A stretch of 64,000 nucleotides of DNA. Origin: Streptococcus cristatus (GTDB taxonomy: Bacteria; Bacillota; Bacilli; Lactobacillales; Streptococcaceae). The notes under the pieces are model-generated. The model searched no databases, had not been told where the DNA came from, and saw only the letters and a program-made list of their open reading frames with translations. Each line of letters begins with the position of its first letter. Position 1 is the stretch's first letter. The stretch spans positions 48,240 through 112,239 of the forward strand of contig NZ_RJNA01000002.1 of the NCBI RefSeq assembly GCF_003943815.1, read 5' to 3'. Positions 29,174 through 40,643 of this stretch are shown one piece after another. The position numbers and the translations under genes were made by a program.

Positions 29174-30721
29174 TTAATGTCTAAAATGTCTCACTCCTGT
29201 GAAGACCATGGTCAAGCCGTATTTATCCGCAGCTTCGATAGATTCTTGGTCACGGACAGAGCCACCTGGCTGAATGATGGCCTTGATGCCGGCTTTGGCG
29301 ATTTCTTCCACGTTATCCGCGAATGGGAAGAAGGCATCGGAAGCAAGCACAGCACCGTCAAGACGGTCTTTAGCTTGGTCAATCGCAATACGAACAGAAG
29401 CCACACGGTTGGTTTGACCAGGGCCCACACCAAGTGTCATGTGGTCGTTGGTTACGATGATTCCGTTTGATTTGACGTATTTGATAGCTTTCCAAGCGAA
29501 CTCAAGGGCTGTCGCTTCTGTCTCGGTTGGTTGGCGTTTGGTCACCACTTGCCAGTCAGCTGGGCTTTCCTTGACAACGTCTTGGTTTTGAACGAGGAGA
29601 CCACCAACCACGCCTGTGTATTCTGCTTCCACTTCGCTGGCTTCTTGAGCGTCAAATGGCAAGGCAAGGATACGCAAGTTTTTCTTTTTGTTGGTCAAAA
29701 TGGCTAGCGCTTCATCTGTATAGCTCGGTGCGATGATGATTTCAAGGAAAACGCCGTGCATCTTCTCAGCTGTTTCAGCATCCACCTCACGGTTGAGAAC
29801 GACAATCCCACCAAAAATTGATACTGGATCAGACTCATAAGCGTAATCCCAAGCAGTCTCGATGTCGTCAGCTTGACCAATTCCACATGGATTCATATGT
29901 TTCAATGCTACAACGGTTGGACGATCTTTGAAATCACGGATAATGCGGATAGCTGCATCCGCATCGCGGATATTATTAAAGGACAATTCCTTCCCGTTGA
30001 GCTGCTTCGCTGATGCAATTGAATAGTCCGTTGGCAAGGCTTTTTGGTAGAAATCGGCATCCTGTTGAGGATTTTCCCCATAGCGCATAGCTTGTTTGAG
30101 ATCATAAGTCAAGGTCAGTTTTTCAGGCTTACTTTCGCCGACCTGAGCTGTGAAATATTCTGCAATCAAGGCATCATAAGCTGCTGTGTGACGAAAAACC
30201 TTGGCTGCCAACCGTTGGCGAGTTTCATAAGTCGTTTCGCCGTTTGCTGCCAATTCGTTCAAAACCACAGCATAGTCATCAGGGTCTACCACAACTGTCA
30301 CGCTAGCATGATTTTTAGCTGCTGAACGAAGCATAGATGGCCCGCCAATGTCAATATTTTCCACCGCATCTGCATAGGTCACATCTGGTTTGAGAATCGT
30401 TTCCTTAAAAGGATAGAGGTTTACCACTACAAGGTCGATGAGTTCAATCTGATTGTCCTTAGCAGCCTCTAAGTGGCTAGCCAAGTCACGACGAGCGAGG
30501 AGCCCACCGTGGATATTTGGATGAAGAGTCTTGACACGACCGTCCATCATTTCTGGAAAACCAGTCACATCATCGATGGCAATAGTCTCCACCCCAGCAT
30601 TATCAAGGGCAACCTTTGTCCCACCTGTCGAGATGATGTCCCAACCGAGTTTTTTAAGTTCTTGGGCAAATTCAACAATGCCCGTTTTGTCTGAGACGCT
30701 GATTAAGGCGCGTTTAGTCAT
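29174..30721 (-). CDS. purH: Bifunctional AICAR formyltransferase / IMP cyclohydrolase
   Basis: Catalyses the last two steps to IMP. 515 residues from the ATG at 30721 ([19 protein letters not shown]), which follows AAAGGAAATAAC; an upstream in-frame extension to 30757 lacks a binding site. The N-terminal IMP cyclohydrolase domain has [11 protein letters not shown] and [16 protein letters not shown]. The C-terminal formyltransferase domain includes [11 protein letters not shown] and the [10 protein letters not shown] segment. Last gene of the operon here; purD, purE, purK and purB are not adjacent. Confidence 0.97.
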   Translation of the reverse strand: MTKRALISVSDKTGIVEFAQELKKLGWDIISTGGTKVALDNAGVETIAIDDVTGFPEMMDGRVKTLHPNIHGGLLARRDLASHLEAAKDNQIELIDLVVVNLYPFKETILKPDVTYADAVENIDIGGPSMLRSAAKNHASVTVVVDPDDYAVVLNELAANGETTYETRQRLAAKVFRHTAAYDALIAEYFTAQVGESKPEKLTLTYDLKQAMRYGENPQQDADFYQKALPTDYSIASAKQLNGKELSFNNIRDADAAIRIIRDFKDRPTVVALKHMNPCGIGQADDIETAWDYAYESDPVSIFGGIVVLNREVDAETAEKMHGVFLEIIIAPSYTDEALAILTNKKKNLRILALPFDAQEASEVEAEYTGVVGGLLVQNQDVVKESPADWQVVTKRQPTETEATALEFAWKAIKYVKSNGIIVTNDHMTLGVGPGQTNRVASVRIAIDQAKDRLDGAVLASDAFFPFADNVEEIAKAGIKAIIQPGGSVRDQESIEAADKYGLTMVFTGVRHFRH

Positions 30722-30762
30722 GTTATTTCCTTTCATTGTATCAAGAGGTGCTTTCACATCAT

Positions 30763-31475
30763 TTAAACCAAAGACTGGCGACTATAATCTGTAAGCTGAT
30801 CTCCAAGTCCTTGCAACAATTTCCTGACCTCCAGCTTACTTGTTTCACTTTCATAAATACTTCGCAGTTCGGCGTCTGTCGCACCAATTAAGGTTACAAA
30901 TTCCACTTTTCCATGTGGAGTATCTAAAGGCTTAGCTAAATCATCAGCAGCAGTCAAGAATCCTGTCAAATTAGATTTCTGTTGGGCATCAATTCCTAGC
31001 GTTTGCTTGGTTTGGTATAGATGTATTCTTCTGGCAAAACCACTTTACCCGTTTTAAAAATATATCTTGCCACATACTGTAGCAAACCACAGCCATTTTT
31101 AATTTCTTCTTCGTCATTATTTGATTTCTTTAACTTAAAGGTTAATTCAATCCCATAACCACTGTATTCAAGATCTTCGCTTTCTTTGGTATATAATTCT
31201 GACAAGCCATAACTAACAAAATGCCAAAAATCTCCTGCATCGTAAACACTGATGCCATCAAGTGGATCTGGACCGCCTAGCATATACTTGATAACTGTTC
31301 CATAATGAAGAGGACTAGGCTGATCAGGGTATAAACGATTAAATTCTGCATCAATCGCTTCCCATCCTGGAGCGCTATCATCTGTATTTTCAACTTTAAT
31401 AACAATCTTGTCCTTATCTTTAGTCGGCGTCTCTTTGCTAGAAGGTTTTTTCTTAAAAAAATCAAACAAACCCAT
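30763..31475 (-). pseudogene. Suppressor-of-fused-domain gene, frameshifted
   Basis: Two open frames make one gene. 30996-31475 gives MGLFDFFKKKP followed by a SUFU-type segment (APGWEAIDAEFNRLYPDQPS, DPLDGISVYDAGDFWHFVSY). 30763-~31005 gives its end (KSNLTGFLTAADDLAKPLDT, PHGKVEFVTLIGATDAELR). Reading on past the TAG at 30996-30998 in the next frame gives TLGIDAQQKSNLTGF without a gap. Total length 713 nt is one base short of whole codons, so one base was lost near 31000-31015. Bacterial SUFU-domain proteins are often polymorphic-toxin immunity proteins. The position inside the purine operon is unusual. Confidence 0.8.
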
Positions 31476-31535
31476 AAATTTCTCCTTAGCAGATGACTTT
31501 TAATCCTTGCCACAAAATCAGCTATGATTTCCTTC

Positions 31536-32087
31536 TTATTTTCGTGCAACTCCCAAGCTATCCAACACTTCTGGATACAGCTTGTACTCCGCTTCATGAA
31601 TGCGAGCTTCAAAGCTTTCGATGGTATCATCAGCTAGCCTTGGTACACGGACCTGCTTGATAATCTTTCCAGTATCTACACCTGAGTCCACCCAGTGAAT
31701 GGTCACTCCACTCTCAGTAACACCAGCATTCCAAGCATCTTCAATCCCATGAGCTCCTGGAAATTCTGGCAGGTAGGCTGGATGAATATTGATGATTCGG
31801 CCCTCATAAGCTGACAATAAAGTTGGCCCAACGATTTTCATGTAGCCTGCTAGACAAACCAAGTCAATCTGGTGTTCTTCCAAAAGCTCGACGAGGGCTG
31901 CTTCGTAGTCTGCCTTGTTCTCAAACTCCTTGAGTTCAAAAGCATAGGACAGGACGCCGAGCTTTTCTGCACGCTCTAGCACATAGGCGTCACGATGGTC
32001 TGAAAAGACAAACTCCACGGGAAATTCTTCGGCAATCACCTGAAAGTTTGAGCCGTTACCAGAGGCAAAAACCGCTATTTTTTTCAT
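31536..32087 (-). CDS. purN: Phosphoribosylglycinamide formyltransferase
   Basis: Transfers formyl from 10-formyl-THF to GAR (step 3 of IMP synthesis). 183 residues with [15 protein letters not shown] at the N-terminus, the catalytic region [20 protein letters not shown] and [16 protein letters not shown]. Its ATG overlaps the purM stop by four bases, so it is translationally coupled. Confidence 0.97.
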   Translation of the reverse strand: MKKIAVFASGNGSNFQVIAEEFPVEFVFSDHRDAYVLERAEKLGVLSYAFELKEFENKADYEAALVELLEEHQIDLVCLAGYMKIVGPTLLSAYEGRIINIHPAYLPEFPGAHGIEDAWNAGVTESGVTIHWVDSGVDTGKIIKQVRVPRLADDTIESFEARIHEAEYKLYPEVLDSLGVARK

Positions 32088-33106
32088 TTGATGATGACAC
32101 TTTCGTTTTCTTTCTTGACGATGCGACCAATTTCATAGACTGCTTCATCCAGCAATTCCTTGACACGACCTACATTTTCAGGCTTGACTGCCAGCATGAG
32201 GCCTACACCCATATTGAAGATTTCAAACATTTCTTGGTGCTTGATCTGACCGTATTTCTCAAGAGCTTTGAAAATCGGAAGCACTGGGACTTTGTCTTCC
32301 TCAATCTCAGCAGCTAGGTCATCCGCAAACATACGAGGGACATTTTCGATAAAGCCACCACCTGTAATGTGAGCAATACCGTTGACCAACTCTTCCTTGA
32401 TGAGTGGTAAGACAGCCTTGACATAGATACGAGTCGGCTCAAGAAGGACTTCCTTGAGTTTCTTGCCTTCCAATTCTGGCAAGACTTCCTCACCTGTATA
32501 GTCTGCAAAGACACGACGGACAAGAGAGTAACCATTTGAGTGGATCCCACTTGAAGCAAGTCCGAGAAGAATATCACCTTCAGCTACTTTTGAACCGTCT
32601 ATGATTTGAGATTTTTCAGCCACACCGACCGCAAATCCAGCCAAGTCATAGTCATCTTCGCCGTACATACCAGGCATTTCAGCCGTTTCCCCACCGATAA
32701 GGGCTGCACCAGCTTGTACACAACCTTCTGCCACACCAGCGACGACTTGTTCTAGTTTAGCTGGTTCATTCTTCCCAGTTGCTACGTAGTCGAGGAAATA
32801 GAGGGGCTCAGCACCTGCAGCAATGATGTCATTAACACACATGGCCACACAGTCTTGACCGATGGTGTCGTGCTTGTCATACTTGATAGCCAGCATGAGC
32901 TTGGTTCCGACACCGTCAGTCCCTGAGATTAAGACAGGCTCTTTGACCCCAGTCTTTGAAAGGTCAAACATGCCACCAAAGCCACCCAGAGCTCCCATGA
33001 CACCTGCACGCTCCGTACGAGTTACGTGCTTTTTGATCCGTTCAACAACTTCATAACCCGCTTCAACATCCACACCGGATTGCGCATAAGCATTTTTTTT
33101 TGTCAT
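32084..33106 (-). CDS. purM: Phosphoribosylformylglycinamidine cyclo-ligase (AIR synthetase)
   Basis: ATP-dependent ring closure of FGAM to AIR. 340 residues with [38 protein letters not shown] and [14 protein letters not shown], all family signatures. Overlaps purN; 32 bases after purF. Confidence 0.98.
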   Translation of the reverse strand: MTKKNAYAQSGVDVEAGYEVVERIKKHVTRTERAGVMGALGGFGGMFDLSKTGVKEPVLISGTDGVGTKLMLAIKYDKHDTIGQDCVAMCVNDIIAAGAEPLYFLDYVATGKNEPAKLEQVVAGVAEGCVQAGAALIGGETAEMPGMYGEDDYDLAGFAVGVAEKSQIIDGSKVAEGDILLGLASSGIHSNGYSLVRRVFADYTGEEVLPELEGKKLKEVLLEPTRIYVKAVLPLIKEELVNGIAHITGGGFIENVPRMFADDLAAEIEEDKVPVLPIFKALEKYGQIKHQEMFEIFNMGVGLMLAVKPENVGRVKELLDEAVYEIGRIVKKENESVIIK

Positions 33107-33138
33107 TTGTTCATTCCTTTTCTTTTATGAAGAATCGC

Positions 33139-34581
33139 TTATTTGTAAAAACTGGTCTTTTCTTCCAAACTTCTACGATAGTCTTCTTCATAGTCGTAGA
33201 GAGGAGTTGGGTAGTCACCGTCAAAGTAAGCGACACAGAGACCACCATTTGGCGCATCTGTTTCAATCCCGATAGAGTTAATCAAGCCATCAATCGAAAG
33301 ATAGGTCAGGCTATCCGCACCAATGATTTGGCAGGTTTCTTCGACCGTATGATTGGCAGCAATCAGCTCCTGACGGGTCTGGATATCAATACCGTAGAAA
33401 CATGGATAAGCTAGCGCTGGACTGCCAATGGCAACGTGAACCTCCGTCGCCCCCGCTTCTTTCAAAAGCTGAACGATACGTCGAGAGGTCGTCCCGCGGA
33501 CAATGGAATCATCAATCATGACCACACGTTTGCCTTTGACAACGCCTGAAACAGCAGACAGTTTCATCCGCACCCCTTGCTCCCGCAATTCTTGAGTCGG
33601 TTGGATAAAGGTGCGTTGCGTGTATTGGTTTTTGATCAGTCCCATTTCATTTGGCAAACCAGACTCCTCCGCAAAGCCCATGGCTGCGCTGAGCGAGGAA
33701 TTCGGCACACCGACCACGATATCCGCTTCATGCTTGAATTCACGCGCCAATTGAGCTCCCATACGTTTGCGAGCTGTATGGACATTGACCCCATGGATGT
33801 TAGAGTCAGGGCGAGCAAAATAGATATACTCCATAGAACAAATCGCCAACTGGGTATCATTCGTATAACTATCGTACTGGATACCATTGTCATCCACGAT
33901 CACAATCTCTCCTGGTTTTACATCGCGAATCCACTCCGCACCAATGACTTCAAAAGCACAAGTTTCAGAGGAAACAACCACCGCTCCATTTGCCATTTTC
34001 CCAATAGAAAGCGGACGGAAGCCATTAGGATCAAGAGCCGCAATCAACTTGTCCTCAAACAGCAAGATATAAGCAAAGCCACCTTTGACGAGACTGAGTG
34101 CCTCCTTGATTTTGCCCATAAGACTTGGATTGTGACTACGGCGAATGAGGTGAGCCAAGATTTCCGAATCGGAAGTCGAGCTGAAAATAGCACCTCTTTG
34201 TTCCAGTTCTTTCTTGAGCGACGATGCGTTGGTCAGGTTCCCATTATGAGCCAGCCCGAACTGCATATCATGAAAGCGAAAAATGAATGGCTGGATGTTA
34301 TCTACAGAAGCTTCTCCTGCGGTCGCATAGCGCACATGTCCAATCGCGCTAGTCCCCGTCAGTTTATCCAATTTGGTAGGATTTTTGAAAACTTCTGATA
34401 GAAGCCCCATATCACGATGGCGCTTCAATTTCCCTTGGTCATTGGAGAGGATCCCTGCCCCCTCCTGACCACGGTGCTGAAGACTGTGGAGCCCAAAATA
34501 GGTCATTTTAGCAGCATCCGGATGTCCCCAGATACCGAAAACACCACATTCTTCATTAAGAGATTTTACTTCGTATGTCAT
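33139..34581 (-). CDS. purF: Amidophosphoribosyltransferase
   Basis: Committing step of purine synthesis: PRPP plus glutamine to phosphoribosylamine. 480 residues with an 11-residue propeptide before the nucleophile C12 (SLNEECGVFGIWG), as in the Bacillus-type enzyme. The glutaminase domain is N-terminal and the PRPP loop VVMIDDSIVRGTTSRR lies near residue 355. Regulated by nucleotide feedback in the family. Twelve bases after purL. Confidence 0.98.
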   Translation of the reverse strand: MTYEVKSLNEECGVFGIWGHPDAAKMTYFGLHSLQHRGQEGAGILSNDQGKLKRHRDMGLLSEVFKNPTKLDKLTGTSAIGHVRYATAGEASVDNIQPFIFRFHDMQFGLAHNGNLTNASSLKKELEQRGAIFSSTSDSEILAHLIRRSHNPSLMGKIKEALSLVKGGFAYILLFEDKLIAALDPNGFRPLSIGKMANGAVVVSSETCAFEVIGAEWIRDVKPGEIVIVDDNGIQYDSYTNDTQLAICSMEYIYFARPDSNIHGVNVHTARKRMGAQLAREFKHEADIVVGVPNSSLSAAMGFAEESGLPNEMGLIKNQYTQRTFIQPTQELREQGVRMKLSAVSGVVKGKRVVMIDDSIVRGTTSRRIVQLLKEAGATEVHVAIGSPALAYPCFYGIDIQTRQELIAANHTVEETCQIIGADSLTYLSIDGLINSIGIETDAPNGGLCVAYFDGDYPTPLYDYEEDYRRSLEEKTSFYK

Positions 34582-34593
34582 TTTTTATACCTT

Positions 34594-37500
34594 TTATTTC
34601 CCTGTGAAATAACGCACAGCTGACGCAAACAGGTGCTGGTCTTTATTTCCTGGGATATTTTGGAAGAGACCGTCTTCATAACGTTCTGAGTGGCCCATCT
34701 TACCGATGATTTGTCCGTTCTTACTGGTAATTCCTTCGATGGCATTGACAGAACCATTAGGATTATACTTAGAATCCATGCTTGGTTTGCCCTCAAAGTC
34801 AACGTATTGGCTAAAGATTTGACCATTGTCACGGAGCTCTGCAAATTCCTCAGCCGTCACAACAAACTTCCCTTCGCCGTGCGATACTGGAATGGCATGG
34901 ATATCGCCCACTTGTACACCAGCCAACCATGGTGAGTTGGTATTGGCAATTCGAGTTTCCACCATCTTGGCCACGTGCTGGTTGGCATCATTGTAGAAGA
35001 GGGTTGGACTAGTACTGTTAGCATCTTCAAAGTTTCCATATGGAAGAAGACCTGATTTGACCAAGGCTTGGAACCCATTACAGATACCAATAATCAAGCC
35101 ACCACGAGCGATAAAGCTATCAATGGCTGCACGCACTTTTTCATTAAGAAGGATATTGACGATAAACTTAGCTGATCCATCCGGCTCATCCGCAGCTGAG
35201 AAGCCACCTGCAAAGAAGAGGATATTGGCCTTGCTAATATTATCAACCATGGTTTCAACTGACTTGACAATAGCTTCTTCGTTCAAGGTCACGAATGGCA
35301 CCAAGTTGACCTCTGCACCTTCTTTTTCGAAAGCTTTTGCTGAGTCATATTCCGAGTTGGTTCCTGGGAAGACTGGGATGTAAACCACTGGTTTTTCAAT
35401 AGTTTCTTTAGCTTTGATGACTGCGTTAGAAGCGACAGCTGGAACTTCATCCAATTCTTTAGCCTGTGCAAATTCAGTTGGATAGACTTCTTCCAGTTTT
35501 CCTTGGAAAGCACTGTCAAGCTTGTGTCCATCCAGATTCACACCGTTGACAGTTAGTGTAAAGTCTGGTTGCGTTTGACCGATTTTCTCTACTCCAGCGA
35601 TTTCTTGAGGAGAGGTGAAGACAAATCCGCCTAATTGAGCTGTCAAAGAACTTGCAAGTTCAGACAAGGTTACCTCTGCACCAATATGGTTCCCAAAGGT
35701 AGCAAGTGCCAAACTTTCAACGACACCACCATATTTAACAGCTGATGCAGATGTTACTTTGTGATCAGCTTGGATGGCTTCAAATTGAGCAAAGTTTTGC
35801 TTAATCAAGTCAAAATCAATCTCTGTAGAGAGAGCTTGACCTGGGATGTAGTAGATGTTTTCACCAGCAGCCTTGAACTCAGGAGAAAGCACCTTCCGGC
35901 TATCTGCCGTCGTCACCCCAAAGGCAACCAAGGTTGGTGGTACGGTTAATTCTTCAAAGGTACCAGACATGGAGTCCTTCCCACCGATAGATGGCAAGCC
36001 AAGCTGGATTTGTGCTTCGATAGAACCTAGGAGAGCTGCTACTGGCTGACCAAAACGCTCAGCTTGTTTGTCCATCCGCTCGAAATATTCTTGGTATGAG
36101 AAACGAGCCTTGGACCAGTTTGCACCAGCAGCCACTAAACGAGCAGTTGCTTCGATAACCGCATAAGCAGCACCATGGTATGGAGACCATTCTGCCACAT
36201 AAGGGTTAAATCCTTGCGCCATGACTGATGCAGTATGAGTCACACCATGTTGAACTGGCAATTTCTGCACAGAAGCCTCAGTTGGTGTGAGTTGGTAGCG
36301 ACCGCCAAGTGGGTGATTGACCGTTGAACGACCGACCGAGCAGTCAAAGATAGTTTGCAGACCTTTTTGACTCGCATGGTTGAGGTCAGACAAGACCGCA
36401 AGGGTATCTGATTCAAACGTGTCAACGCTTGTTGTGCGTTCTTCTGGAAGTTCGACATCCTTGTCTACAACCTTGACATCAACGACCACACGCACACCGT
36501 TTGTATCAAGGAAACGACGTTCCAAGTCGACAATCGTTTCGCCATTCCAGTGCATGACAAGATTTGGTTTTTCAGTTACTGTCGCCACCACAACAGCGTC
36601 AATATTTTCTTTATTACATTCAGCAACGAAGGCATCTACGTCTTCAGGACGCACCACAACTGCCATCCGTTCTTGTGATTCAGAGATGGCAATTTCTGTA
36701 CCGTTCAATCCTTGGTATTTAAGAGGAACCTTGTTGAGGTCGATTTCAAGACCGTCTGCCAATTCACCGATAGCCACACAGACACCACCAGCACCAAAGT
36801 CATTGGACTTCTTGATGAGACGAGTGACATCTCCATTACAGAAAAGACGTTGAATCTTGCGTTCTTCGATGGCATTCCCTTTTTGAACCTCAGCTCCAGC
36901 AGTCTCTACAGACTCAACTGTTTGAACCTTAGAAGATCCTGTCGCACCACCGACACCATCACGTCCAGTCTTACCACCGAGCAAGATAATCACATCGCCC
37001 GCTTCAGGTTTTTCACGGACTACATTGCCCTTGGGAGCAGCACCAACAACAGCACCCAACTCCATGCGTTTGGCTACAAAGCCTGGGTGGAAATACTCAC
37101 GAACGTAGGTCGTCGCAAGACCAATCTGGTTCCCATAAGAAGAGTAACCGTGAGCCGCTGTTTTAGAAATGACTTGTTGTGGCAATTTCCCAGCACGCGT
37201 TTCTGAAATCGGAGCTGTAATATCACCCGCACCAGAGATACGCATGGCTTGGTAAACGTAGGAACGACCTGACAATGGGTCACGAATGGCTCCACCGATA
37301 CAGGTAGCCGCTCCACCAAATGGTTCAATTTCCGTTGGGTGGTTGTGGGTTTCGTTTTTGAACATAAGGAGCCAAGGTTCCTTGACACCATCAACGTCCA
37401 CTTCGATTTCGACTGAGCAAGCGTTAATCTCGTCTGACACTTCCATATCGTCCAAACGCCCATTGGCACGCTCATAACGACCGAAAATAGTCGCCATATC

Positions 37501-38319
37501 CATTAAGGTTTGTGGTTTCTCCGAACGCCCCAACTCCTCACGCATGGCAATATACTTGTCATAGGTCGCCTGCAATTGCTTTTGGAATTTTGAAGCTGAA
37601 AAGTCGATATTTTTCAACTCGGTCTCAAAAGTCGTGTGACGGCAGTGGTCAGACCAGTAAGTGTCCAAAACCTTGAGCTCTGTTTCCGTCGGCACGCGTC
37701 CGATTGACTTAAAATAGTCTTGGATAAAGAGCAAATCATCCACTTCCATGGCCATCCCTTGTTCGGCCTTGTAACGGGCAAAGTCTTCTGCTGTATAGCT
37801 TTCAAAGAAAGTCAATTTAGGAATGGTCTTGTCTGACTCTGAAAATTCCTGCTTGGCAATCCCTGTCGTGATGTCCTTGAATCGAGAATCAACTGGATTG
37901 AGCAGGTAGTTCTTGACCGCTTCCAACTCATTTGCATCAATATCTTTATTCACCAAGTAAAGTTGGGCTGTATTGACTGTCACATCACTAGAGCTTCCCA
38001 GCAAAAGCAAGGCTTCTTGCGAAGAAGCCGCACGTTGGTCAAACTGCCCTGGCAGGCTTTCAATAGCAAAGAAAGCATAGTTGGCAAGATCCGCCTGCAC
38101 AGCCGCTTCATCCAAGACATGGTCTGTCACCTGCTCAGAGAAAATGTGCTTCTCTGCAGGCGCAAACAAGTCCTCTGCCAAATCAAAGACATCATAAACC
38201 TGCACAATGCGAATACTTTTTAAAGTTGAAAGTCCCAAGTTATGCTGGAGCTCTCTTACCAAACTCTCTGACTTGACCTGAAAATCAGCCTTTTTTTCAA
38301 CAAAAATACGTTTATCCAT
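34594..38319 (-). CDS. purL: Phosphoribosylformylglycinamidine synthase, single-chain
   Basis: Converts FGAR to FGAM. 1241 residues: the large single-chain type, with FGAM-synthetase domains (VLDTYWSDHCRHTTFETELK; FKNETHNHPTEIEPFGGAAT) and a C-terminal glutaminase with nucleophile Cys in LIIGICNGFQALVKSG and HGEGKFV. Many Firmicutes instead use separate purS/purQ/purL, so the fused form fits streptococci. The ATG at 38319 is preferred over the TTG just before it. Confidence 0.97.
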   Translation of the reverse strand: MDKRIFVEKKADFQVKSESLVRELQHNLGLSTLKSIRIVQVYDVFDLAEDLFAPAEKHIFSEQVTDHVLDEAAVQADLANYAFFAIESLPGQFDQRAASSQEALLLLGSSSDVTVNTAQLYLVNKDIDANELEAVKNYLLNPVDSRFKDITTGIAKQEFSESDKTIPKLTFFESYTAEDFARYKAEQGMAMEVDDLLFIQDYFKSIGRVPTETELKVLDTYWSDHCRHTTFETELKNIDFSASKFQKQLQATYDKYIAMREELGRSEKPQTLMDMATIFGRYERANGRLDDMEVSDEINACSVEIEVDVDGVKEPWLLMFKNETHNHPTEIEPFGGAATCIGGAIRDPLSGRSYVYQAMRISGAGDITAPISETRAGKLPQQVISKTAAHGYSSYGNQIGLATTYVREYFHPGFVAKRMELGAVVGAAPKGNVVREKPEAGDVIILLGGKTGRDGVGGATGSSKVQTVESVETAGAEVQKGNAIEERKIQRLFCNGDVTRLIKKSNDFGAGGVCVAIGELADGLEIDLNKVPLKYQGLNGTEIAISESQERMAVVVRPEDVDAFVAECNKENIDAVVVATVTEKPNLVMHWNGETIVDLERRFLDTNGVRVVVDVKVVDKDVELPEERTTSVDTFESDTLAVLSDLNHASQKGLQTIFDCSVGRSTVNHPLGGRYQLTPTEASVQKLPVQHGVTHTASVMAQGFNPYVAEWSPYHGAAYAVIEATARLVAAGANWSKARFSYQEYFERMDKQAERFGQPVAALLGSIEAQIQLGLPSIGGKDSMSGTFEELTVPPTLVAFGVTTADSRKVLSPEFKAAGENIYYIPGQALSTEIDFDLIKQNFAQFEAIQADHKVTSASAVKYGGVVESLALATFGNHIGAEVTLSELASSLTAQLGGFVFTSPQEIAGVEKIGQTQPDFTLTVNGVNLDGHKLDSAFQGKLEEVYPTEFAQAKELDEVPAVASNAVIKAKETIEKPVVYIPVFPGTNSEYDSAKAFEKEGAEVNLVPFVTLNEEAIVKSVETMVDNISKANILFFAGGFSAADEPDGSAKFIVNILLNEKVRAAIDSFIARGGLIIGICNGFQALVKSGLLPYGNFEDANSTSPTLFYNDANQHVAKMVETRIANTNSPWLAGVQVGDIHAIPVSHGEGKFVVTAEEFAELRDNGQIFSQYVDFEGKPSMDSKYNPNGSVNAIEGITSKNGQIIGKMGHSERYEDGLFQNIPGNKDQHLFASAVRYFTGK

Positions 38320-38374
38320 CAATTCTTATTCCTTTATTTCAGCTCTTACAATGTCTCTAACGACCTTGAGGTTG

Positions 38375-39082
38375 TTATTTCAACTCCTGCAATTTTTCCC
38401 AGACAATCTCATAAACGTCTGTCAATTCACCCAAGCCACGGCGGAAAACATCCTTGTCCATGTGGTTGCCATCTGCGTCCCACAAGCGGCAATTATCTGG
38501 CGAAAATTCGTCTGCCAAGATAATCTTGCCATCCTTGTCAAAACCGAACTCTAGCTTAAAGTCAATCAATTTGAGACCAATCTCAGCAAACCAGGCTTTC
38601 AAAAATTCATTGATACGACGCGTTTCTTCCTTCAAGTAGGCAATCTGCTGGTCATCCGCAATTTTAAGGAATTTCACATGCTCATCATTGATGAACGGAT
38701 CATCCAAATCATCATTTTTATAGTAAAATTCAACGATCGGCTCTTCCAGCTCGATTCCTTCTTCCACACCAAAACGTTTTGAAAAGGAACCAGCTGTGTA
38801 GTTGCGAAGTACGACTTCCAAGGGAATAATGTCAACTTTTTTATTAAGCTGATCTGTATCTGAGATTTTCTCGATAAAATGCGTTGCTACACCGGCAGCG
38901 TTCAACTTTTCAAAGATAAAGGCTGAAATCTGATTATTTAACACTCCCTTGCCCGCAATCTGCTCCTTCTTGACACCGTTAAAAGCAGTCGCCTGATCCT
39001 TGTAGCGGGACAAAATCACCTGCTCATCTTCTGTCGCAAAAATATCCTTTGCTTTTCCCGAATATAACAACTTGTTTGACAT
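38375..39082 (-). CDS. purC: SAICAR synthetase
   Basis: Adds aspartate to CAIR. 235 residues starting [23 protein letters not shown], with the signature [15 protein letters not shown] and [20 protein letters not shown]. First gene of the operon; 55 bases before purL. The promoter lies 34-62 bases upstream of the ATG. Confidence 0.98.
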   Translation of the reverse strand: MSNKLLYSGKAKDIFATEDEQVILSRYKDQATAFNGVKKEQIAGKGVLNNQISAFIFEKLNAAGVATHFIEKISDTDQLNKKVDIIPLEVVLRNYTAGSFSKRFGVEEGIELEEPIVEFYYKNDDLDDPFINDEHVKFLKIADDQQIAYLKEETRRINEFLKAWFAEIGLKLIDFKLEFGFDKDGKIILADEFSPDNCRLWDADGNHMDKDVFRRGLGELTDVYEIVWEKLQELK

Positions 39083-39115
39083 TTTATTATTCGCCTTTCG
39101 TGTTTTTATGCTTTA

Positions 39116-39144
39116 AGTGTATCACTTTTAAATATATTTTACAA
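39116..39144 (-). promoter_or_regulatory. Promoter of the purine operon
   Basis: Minus-strand TTGTAA (plus 39139-39144) and TACACT (39116-39121) are 17 bases apart, with TG upstream of the -10. A GTACGGGG stretch just upstream (about 39145-39156) and GGCGAATAAT near the start codon resemble PurBox halves, but neither is convincing. Confidence 0.7.
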
Positions 39145-39232
39145 GTTTTCCCCGTACATTCTGGATACAAAAGCATGAAAAAGATTGGAAATACAACATT
39201 TAAAAACTGGAAATATCTTGTTTCCATACAAA

Positions 39233-39256
39233 AACAGGACTTTTTCAAGCCCTGTT
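39233..39256 (-). terminator. Terminator of glnRA
   Basis: AACAGG (39233-39238) and CCTGTT (39251-39256), extended by inner pairs, followed by a T-run on the minus strand. Confidence 0.75.
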
Positions 39257-39266
39257 CTAGAATTCA

Positions 39267-40613
39267 TTAATATAAGTCCAAATAATTATCAATTTCCCAT
39301 TGGGAAACGAAGGTCGCATAGCTAGCCCATTCAATCCGCTTGGCTTCAACAAAGCTAGTGTAAATATGGTTTCCTAAAGCTGCCTTGACTACCTCATCTT
39401 CAGTTAAAGCCTTAAGGGCATTGTGGAGAGTAGACGGCAGGTCTGTAATACCAGCTTCCTTGCGCTCCTCAGCTGTCATCACATAGATATTTTCCTCGAT
39501 TGGAGCTGGCGCTTCGATTTTATTTTCCACTCCATGCAGTCCCACTTCTAAGAGCACCGCCATAGCGATATAAGGATTGGCCATAGGGTCTACTGAACGC
39601 AACTCCAAGCGAGTTCCCATACCGCGCGATGCCGGTACTCGAACCAAAGGTGAGCGATTTTGCCCAGCCCAAGCGATGTAAACTGGCGCTTCAAAGCCAG
39701 GCACCAAACGTTTATAAGAGTTGACAGTCGGATTCATGATAGCTGTATAGTTATAGGCATGCTTAATCAAACCGCCCAAGAAATAGTAGGCTGTCTCAGA
39801 CAACTGCATTCCTTTTGGATCCTCTGGATCATAAAACGCATTATTTCCATCTTGGTCAAAGAGGGACATATTGCAGTGCATACCAGAACCAGCAATACCA
39901 AACTTGGGCTTAGCCATAAAGGTCGCATAGAGGCCGTGCTTACGAGCGATGGTTTTCACCACCAACTTGAAAATCTGAATCTTATCACAAGCACGAAGCA
40001 CTTCATCATACTTAAAGTCAATCTCGTGCTGACCGACTGCCACCTCATGGTGACTAGCTTCCACTTCAAATCCCATCTTAGTCAAAACATTGACAATTTC
40101 CCGACGAGTATTGTCTGCCAAGTCTGTCGGCGCCAAGTCAAAGTAGCCACCCTTGTCATTCACTTCCAGTGTCGGATCACCATTTTCATCCAATTTGAAA
40201 AGGAAAAATTCTGGCTCAGGACCAAGATTAAAAGACTTGAAGCCCAGTGCTTCCATATGTTTGAGAGCTCGCTTAAGGTTACTACGAGGATCTCCTGCAA
40301 AGGGAACATGTTCTGTCGTATAAACATCACAGATCAAGCCTGCTACACTGCCATTTTCATCTCCCCAAGGAAAAACTGTCCAAGTATCCAAATCAGGATA
40401 AAGATACATGTCAGATTCATTGATCCGAACAAATCCCTCAATGGACGAACCGTCAAACATAGCCTTATTTGATAAGACCTTTTCAAGCTGCTCATCCGTT
40501 GCTGGAATTTCAACGTTTTTCATGGTTCCCAAAATATCAGAGAACATCAGACGGATGAAAGTGACGTTTTTTTCTTTTACTTCGCGACGAATATCAGCTG
40601 CTGTAATGGGCAT
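39267..40613 (-). CDS. glnA: Glutamine synthetase, type I-alpha
   Basis: Makes glutamine from glutamate, ammonia and ATP. 448 residues, as in Firmicutes GSI-alpha, which lacks the adenylylation site and is feedback-inhibited by glutamine. Signatures: [41 protein letters not shown] and [11 protein letters not shown]. Second gene of glnRA, 30 bases after glnR. Confidence 0.98.
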   Translation of the reverse strand: MPITAADIRREVKEKNVTFIRLMFSDILGTMKNVEIPATDEQLEKVLSNKAMFDGSSIEGFVRINESDMYLYPDLDTWTVFPWGDENGSVAGLICDVYTTEHVPFAGDPRSNLKRALKHMEALGFKSFNLGPEPEFFLFKLDENGDPTLEVNDKGGYFDLAPTDLADNTRREIVNVLTKMGFEVEASHHEVAVGQHEIDFKYDEVLRACDKIQIFKLVVKTIARKHGLYATFMAKPKFGIAGSGMHCNMSLFDQDGNNAFYDPEDPKGMQLSETAYYFLGGLIKHAYNYTAIMNPTVNSYKRLVPGFEAPVYIAWAGQNRSPLVRVPASRGMGTRLELRSVDPMANPYIAMAVLLEVGLHGVENKIEAPAPIEENIYVMTAEERKEAGITDLPSTLHNALKALTEDEVVKAALGNHIYTSFVEAKRIEWASYATFVSQWEIDNYLDLY

Positions 40614-40643
40614 GGGTAACTCCTTATAGTTTTAAAAAATAGT

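Noticed and set aside
30996-31015. Programmed frameshift in the SUFU-domain gene
   Set aside because: No slippery heptamer with a following stem is evident; a simple one-base deletion explains it better.
33577-34398. Long plus-strand open frame opposite purF (273 codons)
   Set aside because: Antisense shadow of purF; no start signal and no recognisable protein family.
39145-39160. PurBox next to the purC promoter
   Set aside because: Only 9 of 13 positions match and the central CGAA core is not kept.
39660-40472. Long plus-strand open frame opposite glnA (270 codons)
   Set aside because: It lies wholly antisense to glnA, has no ribosome binding site, and its composition mirrors glnA codon bias.
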